Positions 22,010 to 41,923 of a stretch of 64,000 nucleotides of DNA are shown one piece after another; position 1 is the stretch's first letter; each line of letters starts with the position of its first letter. Where the stretch lies: NCBI GenBank assembly GCA_009731375.1, contig BJOX01000097.1, forward strand, positions 33,959 through 97,958, written 5' to 3'. Made by a program: the position numbers and the translations under genes. Source of the stretch: Paulinella micropora. Taxonomy: Eukaryota > Cercozoa > Imbricatea > Euglyphida. Below the pieces are notes generated by a model. The model saw only the letters and a list, made by a program, of their open reading frames with translations. It did not search any database and had not been told where the DNA came from.

Positions 22010-22040
<31 letters not shown>

Positions 22041-22161
22041 CACTTACTCACTTACTTACTTACTTACTTGTTTGCTTGCTTGCTTACGTACTTGATGACT
22101 TACCTACTTGCTTACTTACCGGACCAGCAGGCCATATTTCGTTTTCTCCTTCCTGTGTCTC

Positions 22162-22201
<40 letters not shown>

Positions 22202-22361
22202 GCTTACTTAAATACTTGCCTGGCCAGCAGGCTGCATTTCGTTTTCTTCTTTCGCTGTACCGATTTTCCAACTAACTAACTAACTAACTAACTAAGTAAC
22301 TAACTAACTAAGTAACTAACTAACTAGCTAGCTAGCTAGCTAGCTAGCTAGCTAGCTAACT

Positions 22362-22395
<34 letters not shown>

Positions 22396-22409
22396 CTAAC
22401 TAACTAACT

Positions 22410-22443
<34 letters not shown>

Positions 22444-22599
22444 CTTACTGACTCTAACTAGCTCTAACTAACTAACTAACTAACTGACTAACAAACTAAC
22501 CTACCGGGCCAGCAGGCTGCATTTCGTTTTCTTCTTCCGGTGTACCAATTTTCCTCTGTCTAACTAACTAACTAACTAACTAACAAACTAGCTAGCCAG

Positions 22600-22645
<46 letters not shown>

Positions 22646-23330
22646 GACTTACTAACTACTAGCTAACTACTAGCTAGCTAACTAACTAACTAACTAACAA
22701 CTAACTAACTAACTAACTAACTAACTGACTTACTAACTACTAGCTAACTACTAGCTAACTAGCTAAGTAACTTACCGGGCCAGCAGGCTGCATTTCGTTT
22801 TCTTCTTCCGGTGTACTGATTTTTCGCTAACTAACTAAGTGACTAACTAACTAACTTACTAACTAACTAACTGACTAACTAACTGACTAACTAACTGACT
22901 AACTAACTGACTAACTAACTGACTAACTAACTAACTAACTAACTAAGTAACTAACCAACTAACTCACTAAGTAAGCAAGTAAGTAAGTAAGTAAGTAAGT
23001 AAAGTAAGTAAAGTAAGTAACTAACTACTAACTGACTAGCTAACTAGCTAACTTGCTAACTTGCTAACTAGTTAATTAGCTAAGTAACTAACTAGCTAAC
23101 TAGCTAACTTCCTCACCGGGCCAGCAGGCTGCATTTCGTTTTCTTATTCCATGGTACCGATTTTCTTCAAAGAAAGCTCTGTGCACAATAAGCAAGCATT
23201 TATCTAAATGACTAAGTAAGCAGATTAACCTGGAATGCTTTGCTTAGCAGCGCAAAGATTTGAGATAAGGAAGCGTGTACATAAGCAACCAAGCAAGAAA
23301 GCAAGCAAGTGAGTAAATAAGCAAGCAAGT

Positions 23331-23366
<36 letters not shown>

Positions 23367-26330
23367 CGCTACTAAGTAAGTGAGTGAGTAAGTGCTTACT
23401 GGAAAGTAAAGGGAACCCAACGCCAGGCTTTGACGTGCATATCAAACACCTACCAGAAAACATTGAATGAAGAATACAGACAAGCAGGAGGGGGGACGGG
23501 GAGAAGGAGAGGAGGAGGACGAAGAGGAAGAGAAGGAAGAGGAGGAGGAAGAAGAGAAGGAGAAGGACAAAGAGGAGGAGGAAAAGAAGGAGAAAAAAGA
23601 GGAAAAGGAGGAGGAGGAGGATGAGGAGGAGGAGGAAGAAGAAGAAGAAGAAGGAGAAGAAGAAGAAGAAGAAGAAGAAGAAGAAGAAGAAGAAGCAGCA
23701 GCAGAAGAAGAAGAAGAAGAAGAAGAAGAAGAAGAAGAAGAAGAAGAAGAAGAAGAAGAAGAAGAAGAAGAAGAAGAAGAAAAAGAAGGCGAAGAAGAAG
23801 AAGAAGAAGAAGAAGAAGAAGAAGAAGAAGAAGAAGAAGAAGAAGAAAAAGAAGAAAAAGAAGAAGAAGAAGAAAAAGAAGAAGAAGAAGAAGAAGAAGC
23901 AGAAGCAGAAGCAGAAGCAGAAGAAGAAGAAGAAGAAGAAGAAGAAGAAGAAGCAGAAGCAGAAGCAGAAGCAGAAGAAGAAGAAGAAGAAGAAGAAGAA
24001 GAAGAAGAAGAAGAAGAAGAAGAAGAAGAAGAAGAAGAAGAAGAAGAAGAAAAAGAAGAAAAAGAAGAAGAAGAAGAAAAAGAAGAAGAAGAAGAAGAAG
24101 AAGCAGAAGCAGAAGCAGAAGCAGAAGAAGAAGAAGAAGAAGAAGAAGAAGAAGAAGCAGAAGCAGAAGCAGAAGCAGAAGAAGAAGAAGAAGAAGAAGA
24201 AGAAGAAGAAGAAGAAGAAGAAGAAGAAGAAGAAGAAGAAGAAGAAGAAGAAGAAGACCTCCATATATCCTAAGGAGAAGAGGGGCGGCTCGGGGCTAGT
24301 AGTTGTACAAGAAGAAGAAGAAGAAGAAGAAGAAGAAGAAGAAGGGTTGGACTTTGAAGCAAATCCAGTGTTATTGTTGTTGTTGTTGTTGCTGTTATTG
24401 TTATTGTTATTGTTATTGTTGTTGTTATTGCTGCTGTTGTTGTGTTGGGTGCAAGTATTATTCTTTTTGCGCTGCGTGCGCACAGTATGACGGCTGTCAT
24501 TGTTGCTATTGTTTTGCACGTAGTACGCAGTAGTCCCTGCAACAGCTCCTTTGTCCTGCGCTGGCGTGCAATCGAAGCAAGCAGGGAATCAGCAGAGACC
24601 TATGTGTGCATGTATGTATGCAAGAATGCATGACTGCATGTTTTGGCTATAATCTTTGCTTCTTATTGCAAGAATGGACACATCAGACATGAAATGAATA
24701 TGACAGCAGCTACAGGCACGAAACACAAACAAACAAACAGCCAACACCAGTAACAACGAGTTTCGCATTTAATTATGTATGTATGTATGTATGTATGTAT
24801 GTATGTACCGGGTAGTTGATGTTGAAGGAGAGAGAGAAGGAGGACTTTGAAGAAGAAGAAGAAGAAGAAGAAGAAGAAGAAGAAGAAGAAGAAGAAGAAG
24901 AAGAAGAAGAAGAAGAAGATGATGATGATGATGGAGAAGACGAGAAGGTGGGCATCAGCGAGGAACAGGGTAATAGGGATTGGAGCAAAGCTTGGGAGAG
25001 GGAAGATTCCTCTCCGTCTTGTCTGAACAATCTCTCTTGCTGTTTGCTATTGCCTGGGTTTTCATCTTCTTCTTCTTCTTCTTCTTCTTCTTCTTCTTCT
25101 TCTTCTTCTTCTTCTTCTTCTTCTTCTTCTTTCGCTTCTTGTCGTCCTTCTTCTCCTTCTCCTTCTTCTTGTGATTCAAGGTTTATTTGATCGTCTTGTT
25201 CTAGGTTCATTTCCACTTCTACTTCTTCTACTTCTTCTCTTTCTACTACTTCTTGGGGTAGATTTTCTTCTTGCTGTTTCTCTTCTGGCTCTTGTCGTTG
25301 TTGCTCAACATCAACACCTTCTTCTTCTTCTTCTTCTTCTTCTTTTTCTTCTTCTTTTTCTTCTTCTTCTTCTTCTTCTTCTTCTTCTTCTTCTTCTTCT
25401 TCTTCTTCTTCTTTCGCTTCTTGTCGTCCTTTTTCTCCTTCTTCTTGTGATTCAAGGTTTATTTGATCGTCTTGTTCTAAGTTCATTTCCACTTCTACTT
25501 CTTCTACTTCTTCTCTTTCTACTACTTCTTGGGGTAGATTTTCTTCTTGCTGTTTCTCTTCTGGCTCTTGTCGTTGTTGCTCAACATCAACACCTTCTTC
25601 TTCTTCTTCTTCTTCTTCTTCTTCTTCTTCTTCTTCCATCATCGCCTCTGTAATGCTCCTTTTGTTTCTTCCTTCTTGTCGCCGATCGTGCCCTTCGTCT
25701 CCCCCTTTGTTCCCTTCAGCTACTCTCTCATCTTCGTTCCTAGGGTCTATCGCCCCCGCAACCTCCTCTCCCTTATCTTTTTTCCTATCAGCCATCTGTC
25801 GGTCCTTCTCCTCCTCCTCCTCCTCCTCCTCCTCCTCCTCCTCCTCCTTGCCCTGCTCTCCTCTCAAGTCTCCATCCACCACCTCCATGTTCGAAGCCAA
25901 TGCTTTCAACTCTTTGAGATGCTGTGCAGTCAATTGTTCCAACTGCTGTGCATGCAGTTGCTGCAGTTGTGTAAACTTGTTCTCCTGCTGCTGCTTCTGC
26001 TGCGGCAGGTCTTGCAAGGGCTGCGGATCCAACCCCTCCTGCTCCTCGTGTTGCTGCTGTGGCTCCTCCTCCTCCTCCTCCTCCTCCTCTTTTTGCTGCT
26101 GGCTCTGCTGCAATTGCTGCGTCTCAGTCCTATCCTCCTTCTCCTTCTCCTTCTCCTCCTTGCCCTTCTGCACATGAGGTTCCTCCTCGTTCCCACGCAA
26201 AGTCTCCTCCTTCTCCTCCTCCATCTCCTTCTCCTTCTCCCTCTCCTTCTCCTTCTCCTCCTTCTCCTGTATGTCTTGTAATTCCTGCAAACTCGGCGCG
26301 CTTTCAGACACCGGCTGCTGATGCTGTGAT

Positions 26331-26362
<32 letters not shown>

Positions 26363-26539
26363 TCGCGGTTGCAGCAGTTCCTCTTTTTCCTTCCGCAACT
26401 CTGCCACCAGCCGATGCAATGCCTCGTTGCTAGATAGATAGATAGGTAAGGTAGGTAGGTAGATAGATACTCATGTTATATGGTGTACACACAGGCTCCA
26501 GACAAGGGCTGTACGATAGATAGATAGATAAATAGATAA

Positions 26540-26584
<45 letters not shown>

Positions 26585-26663
26585 CAGCTATAGACAGATA
26601 AGACACGGGAGATAATGCATATCTTTATCTATTTATCTATCTCACTGATACTATGCAACCTTC

Positions 26664-26723
<60 letters not shown>

Positions 26724-26884
26724 CCTACCTACCTACCTCCTACCTACCTACCTACCTACCTATCCCAGCAGAGAAGTTACGTACCTGGTGCGAAGAGAGT
26801 GTATTGTTTTCTCTTGTTCTGTAATGATTCTTCTTTGCTCTTTGATACAAGCCTGTGAAAAGCCCACACAGACCAACGTCTCTC

Positions 26885-26954
<70 letters not shown>

Positions 26955-26955
26955 G

Positions 26956-26989
<34 letters not shown>

Positions 26990-27023
26990 GTATGTTTCTT
27001 TGCCTGTGTGCGTGTGTGCACGT

Positions 27024-27077
<54 letters not shown>

Positions 27078-27621
27078 ACCATGTTCTGTTGTAGCATTTG
27101 CATGGTCCTGCTACGACGACTTATCTCCTGCGGCCCATATTGTAATATGATATACTATAGTATGTATAAGAAACAAGAAGGGAGACACATACATGTTTAC
27201 ATGAGTATACATGCAAAGTGTATATATGCACAGAAGCAAAAGGTGAACGCCTACACACATACATGTATAGATGCATACACAATCTAAAGTGGTTGTGTGT
27301 ATGTATGTATACAGCCGAAAGGGAAAACATATATGTAATACAAATATAAGTAGCTATGTATATCGAAATCAACAACATACAGATACAGACATGAATATAG
27401 GCATACATATACACATATTAGTGTATGTATGTATAAAATCAAAAGAACGCACATACACGTGTATGTATGTATAAAAACAAAAGAACGCACATACACAGCT
27501 ACATATATGTACATGTACATAGGTACATGTCCAGTGTATGTAAATATAGAGAACCTCATAGTAGAGTGTTTCAAAATCCAGCGGAGGAGAAGGATCCCTT
27601 CTGACAGTAAGCAATTGTACG

Positions 27622-27694
<73 letters not shown>

Positions 27695-28084
27695 TAAATG
27701 AGCATTTCCTCCTTTTTTCTCTTTCTTTCTTTCTTTCTTTCTTCTTTCTTTCTCTTCCATCTAATAGCACGATGACATGAACATTTCTTTCTTTCTTTCT
27801 TTCTTTCTTTCTTTTCTTTTTTTCTTTTCTTTCCTTCCTTCCTTTCTTTCTTTCTTTCTTTTCTTTCTTTCTTTTCTTTCCTTCCCTCCTTTCTTTCGTT
27901 CTTTCTTTCTTTCTTTCTTTCTCTTCCATCTAATAGCAAGAGGACATGGACATTTCTTTCTTTCTTTCTTTCTTTCTTTTTTTCTTTCTTTCTTTCTTTC
28001 TTTCTTTCTTTTCTTTCTTTTTTTCTTTTCTTTCTTTTCTTTTCTTTCTTTCTTTTCTTTTGTTTCTTTCTTTCTTTCTTTTTT

Positions 28085-28115
<31 letters not shown>

Positions 28116-28147
28116 CTTCCATCTAATAGCACGAGGACATGAACATT

Positions 28148-28191
<44 letters not shown>

Positions 28192-28426
28192 TTCTTTCTT
28201 TCTTTTCTTTCCTTTCTTTCTTCTTTCTTTCTTTCTTTCTTTCCTTTCTTTCCTTTCTTTCCTTTCTTTCCTTTCTTTCTTTTCTTTCTTTTCTTTCTTT
28301 TCTTTCTTTTCTTTCTTTCTTCCTTTCCATTCTAACAGCATGCATCGGACCGAAGTCCACGAGTATTTCTACCGTTACTATTATTATTGTTGTTGATGAT
28401 GACGATAATGTTATCATCACTATAGA

Positions 28427-28489
<63 letters not shown>

Positions 28490-28545
28490 CACTGCTGCTG
28501 CTGGTGGTGCTGCTGCTGCTGCTACTACTACTACTGCTGCTACTG

Positions 28546-28587
<42 letters not shown>

Positions 28588-28629
28588 TCATTCCCACCAC
28601 CACCACCACCACCACCGGTGGTAGTAGTA

Positions 28630-28684
<55 letters not shown>

Positions 28685-28701
28685 CAGCAGCAGCAGTGGT
28701 A

Positions 28702-28773
<72 letters not shown>

Positions 28774-28907
28774 ATAGTAGTAGTAGTAGTAGTGGTAGTA
28801 GTAGAATAGACATTGCGGGACCTGGGTGTGGGAATAGGTGCATGTAGAGGGGTGTATGTAGAGGAAGACTTCAGACGCTTACGAGGACGGGGCGAAGGTG
28901 AGAGTCG
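21213..28907 (-). CDS. Gene B: coiled-coil Glu/Gln-rich protein, nine-exon partial model
   Basis: The exons, in order of transcription, are 28907-28883, 27600-27555, 27127-27080, 26852-26785, 26429-24809, 24555-24259, 23449-23400, 23178-23117 and 21238-21213. All eight junctions keep one open frame through mixed phases, which is unlikely by chance. The product starts helical (…RTMQMLQQNM|ACIKEQ…, HSLR then NEALHRLVAELRKEKEELL, a coiled coil). It passes through poly-Gln and poly-Glu tracts with a duplicated segment of about 60 residues, then Asn- and Ser-rich tracts, and ends in an aromatic, basic region (WRWVPF, RYHGIRKRN) that I do not recognise. Neither the start nor the stop is fixed. Introns are nearly all SSR, and every intron from the 26.8-kb exon onward carries arrays. 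It diverges from gene C. Confidence 0.55.
21278..21338. repeat. (TAGA)n SSR
   Basis: A tetranucleotide run in a gene B intron. Confidence 0.85.
21545..22040. repeat. 12-bp repeat CTCACTTACTTA, about 40 copies
   Basis: A homogeneous higher-order array built from three tetranucleotides (CTCA, CTTA, CTTA). The left flank has imperfect ACTCACTCAT and GTACGTATATACACATA duplicates. Confidence 0.9.
22118..22826 (-). repeat. Four echo copies of gene B exon 23117-23178 in (ACTA)n arrays
   Basis: Each copy keeps about 45-50 bases of the exon's 3' end plus a GT donor (GTAAGT, GTAGGT, GCCAGG or GTAAGT). Three keep the amino acid pattern RRKRNAACWP or close to it. The spacers are CTAA/ACTA tetranucleotide arrays. 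Confidence 0.75.
22160..23095. repeat. (CTAA/ACTA)n arrays between exon echoes
   Basis: Tetranucleotide arrays with GCTA and GACT variants that separate the four exon echoes. They are intronic in the gene B model. Confidence 0.85.
23117..23178 (-). CDS. Gene B exon, 62 bp, whose 3' end is echoed downstream
   Basis: The acceptor is TATTGTGCACAG and the donor CCCG|GTGAGG. The frame A|FFEENRYHGIRKRNAACWP is open with one base left over. The 3' half and donor (minus strand AAACGAAATGCAGCCTGCTG, then GCCCGGT) are repeated four more times downstream at 22774-22826, 22503-22553, 22219-22270 and 22118-22165, separated by ACTA-type SSRs. Confidence 0.55.
23400..23449 (-). CDS. Gene B exon, 50 bp
   Basis: The acceptor is TGTTTTCTGGTAG and the strong donor TTTCCA|GTAAGC. 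The 16 codons plus two bases read VFDMHVKAWRWVPFTF. The remaining CA is completed by the A that opens the next exon. Confidence 0.55.
23450..24258. repeat. (GAA)n intron array with GCAGAA islands
   Basis: A purine array made of GAA/GGA units. A block of AGAAAAAGAAG and four-fold GCAGAA units occurs twice (about 23845-23990 and 24045-24180), so a segment of about 205 bp was duplicated in tandem. In this model it is an intron of gene B. On the plus strand it gives long Glu- or Lys-coding frames that I regard as artefacts. Confidence 0.8.
24259..24555 (-). CDS. Gene B exon, 297 bp, Asn- and Ser-rich
   Basis: The acceptor is CACGCCAGCGCAG. The 99 codons are phase 0 at both ends: DKGAVAGTTAYYVQNNSNN, then an Asn run (AAC/AAT units), a Ser run (TCT units) and SPEPPLFSLGYME. 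The donor GAG|GTCTTC leads directly into a (TTC)n intron. Confidence 0.45.
24809..26429 (-). CDS. Gene B large exon: coiled coil, poly-Gln, poly-Glu, duplicated segment
   Basis: The exon starts after TATCTATCTAG with C|AAC GAG GCA TTG, giving NEALHRLVAELRKEKEELLQ. It continues for 540 codons to CCG|GTACAT at 24809/24808. It contains a run of Gln near its start, several poly-Glu runs encoded by GAA/GAG arrays, and a second helical stretch (FTQLQQLHAQQLEQLTAQHL). A segment of about 60 residues beginning GVDVEQQRQEPEEKQQEE is present twice with few differences (plus-strand 25175-25320 and 25430-25600). It ends in a Ser run encoded by TCT/TCC units. The trinucleotide arrays are almost certainly length-variable, and they keep frame because the unit is three bases. 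Confidence 0.6.
26433..26763. repeat. Intron of gene B: (TAGA)n and (CTAT)n arrays
   Basis: The 355-bp intron 26430-26784 consists mainly of GATA and CTAT arrays in opposite senses, which could pair as a hairpin. A small unique island lies at 26475-26515. Confidence 0.85.
26785..26852 (-). CDS. Gene B exon, 68 bp
   Basis: The acceptor is CTTTTCACAG and the strong donor ACCAG|GTACGTAA. The 22 codons plus two bases read ACIKEQRRIITEQEKTIHSL and onward, typical coiled coil. The leftover AG is completed by the C that starts the next exon to give Ser. Confidence 0.6.
26880..27077. repeat. (CT)n intron array
   Basis: A dinucleotide array with a short TGTGCGTGTGTGCACGTG island. It fills the intron between gene B exons 27080-27127 and 26785-26852. 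Confidence 0.9.
27080..27127 (-). CDS. Gene B exon, 48 bp
   Basis: The acceptor is GGGCCGCAG and the donor ATG|GTAGAG, which runs straight into a (GA)n intron. The 16 codons, EISRRSRTMQMLQQNM, are phase 0 at both ends and helix-forming. Confidence 0.5.
27555..27600 (-). CDS. Gene B exon, 46 bp
   Basis: The acceptor is TTGCTTACTGTCAG and the donor GAG|GTTCTC. One base completes the previous codon, then 15 codons read RDPSPLDFETLYYE-like sequence and end in phase 0, matching the next exon. Confidence 0.45.
27620..28340. repeat. (CTAT)n then (CTTT)n with four repeated islands
   Basis: Within the CTTT array, an island CTCTTCCATCTAATAGCACG followed by A(G/T)GACATG(A/G)ACATTTC occurs at about 27752, 27920 and 28112, and a diverged form occurs at 28318 (CCATTCTAACAGCATGCATC). 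On the minus strand each island reads as an acceptor-like CTATTAG followed by ATGGAAGAG. This is the same unit-plus-SSR architecture as the exon echoes. Confidence 0.8.
28421..28803. repeat. (CTA)n / (TAG)n trinucleotide palindrome
   Basis: About 200 bp of ACT/CTG units face about 180 bp of TAG/TAA units across a CCACCACCACCGGTGGTAG centre near 28617. The halves are roughly reverse complements, so the region could form a very long hairpin. Confidence 0.85.
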
Positions 28908-29753
28908 CTGAAGTATGTATGTATGTTTGTATGTATGTATGTATGTATGTATGTATGTATGAATATAGGAAACAATTTAAGACGCTTGCAAGGATGGGGC
29001 GTATGTATGTATGTATGTATGTATGTGTGTATGTATGTGTGTATGTATGTATGTATGTATGTATGTATGAATGAATGTATATAGGAAACAATTTGCGACG
29101 CTTGCAAGGACGGGGCGTATGTATGTATGTATGTATGTATGTATGTATGTATGAATATAGGAAACAATTTAAGACGCTTGCAAGGATGGGGCGTATGTAT
29201 GTATGTATGTATGTATGTATGTATGTATGTATGTATGAATATAGAAAACAATTTGAGACGCTTGCGAGGACGGGACGTTGCGAGGACGGGACGAAGGTGA
29301 TAGACCCTGAAGTATGTATGTATGTATGTATGTATGTATGAATGAATATAGGAAACAATTTAAGACGCTTGCAAGGATGGGGCGTATGTATGTATGTATG
29401 TATGAATATAGGAAACAATTTGAGACGCTTGCAGGGACGGGAAGTATGTATGTATGTATGTATGTATGTATGTATGTATGTATGTATTTATGTATGTATG
29501 TATATATGTATGTATGTATGTATGTAACATATGTATGTATGTATATAGGAAACAATTTGAGACGCTTGCGAGGACGGGGCGTATGTATATATGTATGTAT
29601 GTATGCATGTATGCATGTATGTATGTATGTATGTATGCATATAGGAATTAATTTGAGACGCTTGCGAGGACGGGACGAAGGTGATAGACTCTGAAGTATG
29701 CATGTATGTATGTATGTATGTATGAGTGTATGCATATATGTATGTATGTTATG

Positions 29754-29787
<34 letters not shown>

Positions 29788-29856
29788 TGTATATAGGAAT
29801 TAATTTGAGACGCTTGCGAGGACGGGACGAAGGTGATAGACCCTGAAGTATGTATG

Positions 29857-29885
<29 letters not shown>
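28876..29885. repeat. Island-plus-(TATG)n array, more than ten copies
   Basis: A unit of about 40 bp (TATAGGAAACAATTTGAGAC, then GCTTGCGAGGACGGGGCG, in some copies extended by AAGGTGATAGACCCTGAA) alternates with TATG arrays. It includes the candidate gene B exon 28883-28907 at its left edge. Two inverted copies lie at 30122-30245. Confidence 0.85.
28883..28907 (-). CDS. Gene B candidate exon, 25 bp
   Basis: The acceptor is CATACTTCAG and the donor CCTC|GTAAGC. The frame gives TLTFAPS with two bases left over, completed by the first base of the next exon. Upstream on this strand, a dozen or more near-copies of this segment are embedded in the TATG array. In most of those the donor reads GCAAGC instead of GTAAGC. 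Confidence 0.35.
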
Positions 29886-29887
<2 letters not shown>

Positions 29888-29920
29888 CGAATTTGTGAAT
29901 GGGAAAGGCGTGCCAGAGTA

Positions 29921-31108
<1,188 letters not shown>

Positions 31109-31301
31109 ATTGTTCTCTCAATACCACGATTGAGAGAGGATGAACCTTGTGCGACCGGTTGATTTCTTCGTTTTCTTCATTACTGCTGCTGCTACGTAAT
31201 CTGGCGGTGTCCATATTGGTTCTACAGAATGACAGCCTCACTTCACTTTCCAAAAGCTTTGATTAGTCATCCATTTTTTCTTCTGCTGTCTTTTTTTCAA
31301 G

Positions 31302-31433
31302 TCGAGTACTCTGCTGCCCAAAAAAAAGCCAAACCACGGGGCCCAACCGATTTAGAAGAAAAATCCAAGCCACAGCCAGCAATCAGGGCTCAGGCCCTAA
31401 AATCATTATTTGCCGACAAGTGGACCAGATAAA
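31302..31433 (+). CDS. Short open segment upstream of gene C
   Basis: After TTTTTTTCAAG a frame reads [20 protein letters not shown] and continues to a TAA stop at 31431-31433, 26 bases before the chosen gene C start. It looks protein-like (basic, then helical). It could be the terminal exon of another transcript, an upstream ORF, or chance. Confidence 0.25.
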
Positions 31434-31459
31434 GTTTGGGAAAAAGGATCGTTGGAAGC

Positions 31460-40592
<9,133 letters not shown>

Positions 40593-40604
40593 GGCTCATC
40601 GGCA

Positions 40605-40633
40605 CCTTGCTTTCTTTTCTCTTTTTCTCTTTT

Positions 40634-40665
<32 letters not shown>

Positions 40666-40830
40666 TTCTTTTCTTTTTTCCGAGGCCTTCTTTGTTTCTT
40701 CCTTCCTTCCTTCCTTTCTTCCTTCCTTCCTTCCTTGCTTTCTCTCTTTCTTCCTTCCTTGCTCAGTGCTTTCTTTCTTTCTTTCTTTCCGAGTCTTTCT
40801 TTCTTTCTTTCTTTCTTTCCAGCGGGTCAT
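40605..40830. repeat. (CTTT)n and (CCTT)n array
   Basis: An array in the presumed 3' untranslated region or just past gene C, with two short CCGAG(G/T)C(C/T)TTC islands. Confidence 0.85.
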
Positions 40831-40856
40831 ATGTAGTTGCTGCCTATCAAAATGCT

Positions 40857-40862
40857 AATAAA
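40857..40862 (+). promoter_or_regulatory. Possible polyadenylation signal of gene C
   Basis: AATAAA lies 265 bases after the gene C stop, followed by a T-rich stretch. This organism's polyadenylation signal is unknown, so this is tentative. Confidence 0.3.
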
Positions 40863-41198
40863 GTTTTGCCTTGTATTTTTTTTTGTGAAATCTAATATTT
40901 TCAGTATATATCATAGTTATATAATAATATTGAACTTTAATTTGGCAAAAAGATTTTGTATGAAGTTAGTGGACGGTACGACGTTCAAAACTTACCTCAA
41001 ACATCAACCCGGGCTCAAAAATTTCATGTTCAAGCCGGCCCCACCAATTTTTTGAGCGTGAAGTTTCACGATTGCCAAGGAAATTCTACTGGTTCAAGTT
41101 TTTGGTCGAGCTGGCTGGGGAAATCATGCTGGAAAAATGGTGTCACTCGGAGGTGTTTTTAATACAATAGTACGACTCATGATATTTAATAACCGAAT
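40863..41198. other. Unique sequence left of the outer retrotransposon
   Basis: AT-rich then mixed sequence with a few short ORFs and no recognisable gene. It ends at the CAAT target-site copy of the outer element. Confidence 0.4.
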
Positions 41199-41202
41199 CA
41201 AT

Positions 41203-41901
41203 TATATTAAGACCGGAGGTCTTACCCTTACGAGCTCAATAATAAAAAGGAATTTAATAATGACGTTGAACACAACTGGTTCAGAACTGACCTCCACTTC
41301 TAAAGTAGAAAGGGAAGTCAGAGGGGAAAACCGTTATAAACTGAGAGTGTCCCTTTGACAGGGTCAACTGACACGTTTCGTTTCGTCCGTAACCTGCACA
41401 AATGCCAAAGCATACCGGGCCAAAGAACAACCCATAAGTGCAATTTCCCTTATTTAGCCATGAATTCCCAGTCACGGGAAAAATGCCAAATTTCACGGAA
41501 TTTCCGGACGGTGACCTTTTCCCTTAACTTCAAACTGTTACTACATGTGCTGTAGAAGGATCGGATCAACGCTATTAATGTGGGAGGTTATTCAATATGG
41601 ATGCTACACAATAGTGTAATCTGCATCCTAACAACCTTCTCCACGCCGGTAAACGGTTAACTGGTGTAAGATATAGGTTTTAAGGTCCTATGGGACTCAT
41701 GATCCAAGCTTCCTAGCTTTCCTCCCATATTCCTTATCCTAATACGACATTAAAACCAGACGTATTAATCAGAACCGGAAATGTAATAAGAATTCATCTT
41801 AAAATACTAGCATTTAATAACAAGAAATTACTTCCAAGAGTAAATTCCCGTAAAGCCCCGCTAATAGCGTAAAAACGATATAGTATACCGTGTGTGTTAC
41901 A
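41203..41901 (-). repeat. Outer element, left (3') LTR, about 700 bp
   Basis: On the plus strand it starts TATATTAAGACCGGAGGT (the right copy starts TGTATCAAGACCGG) and ends GTGTGTTACA, so on the sense strand it begins TGTAACAC. It matches 60590-61303 along its length; the right copy has a 22-bp insertion near 60706. Confidence 0.85.
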
Positions 41902-41906
41902 TAGCA

Positions 41907-41923
41907 CCCCTTCCCCCTCCTTT
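41907..41923 (-). promoter_or_regulatory. Outer element polypurine tract
   Basis: The minus strand AAAGGAGGGGGAAGGGG lies five bases before the 3' LTR, the expected place and composition for the plus-strand primer of reverse transcription. Confidence 0.7.

Noticed and set aside
21349-22174. Three overlapping Leu/Thr/Tyr repeat ORFs
   Set aside because: They are translations of the 12-bp array in each frame; nothing but period keeps them open.
23212-24519. Reverse-strand 435-codon ORF with long poly-Phe
   Set aside because: Only its first part (24259 upward) looks like protein. The poly-Phe portion is translation of a (TTC)n tract that I place in an intron.
25171-26433. Forward-strand Leu-, Ser- or Pro-rich ORFs of up to 244 codons
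   Set aside because: They are the antisense of gene B's Glu/Gln-rich exon; the minus-strand frame has coiled-coil content and splice-phase support.
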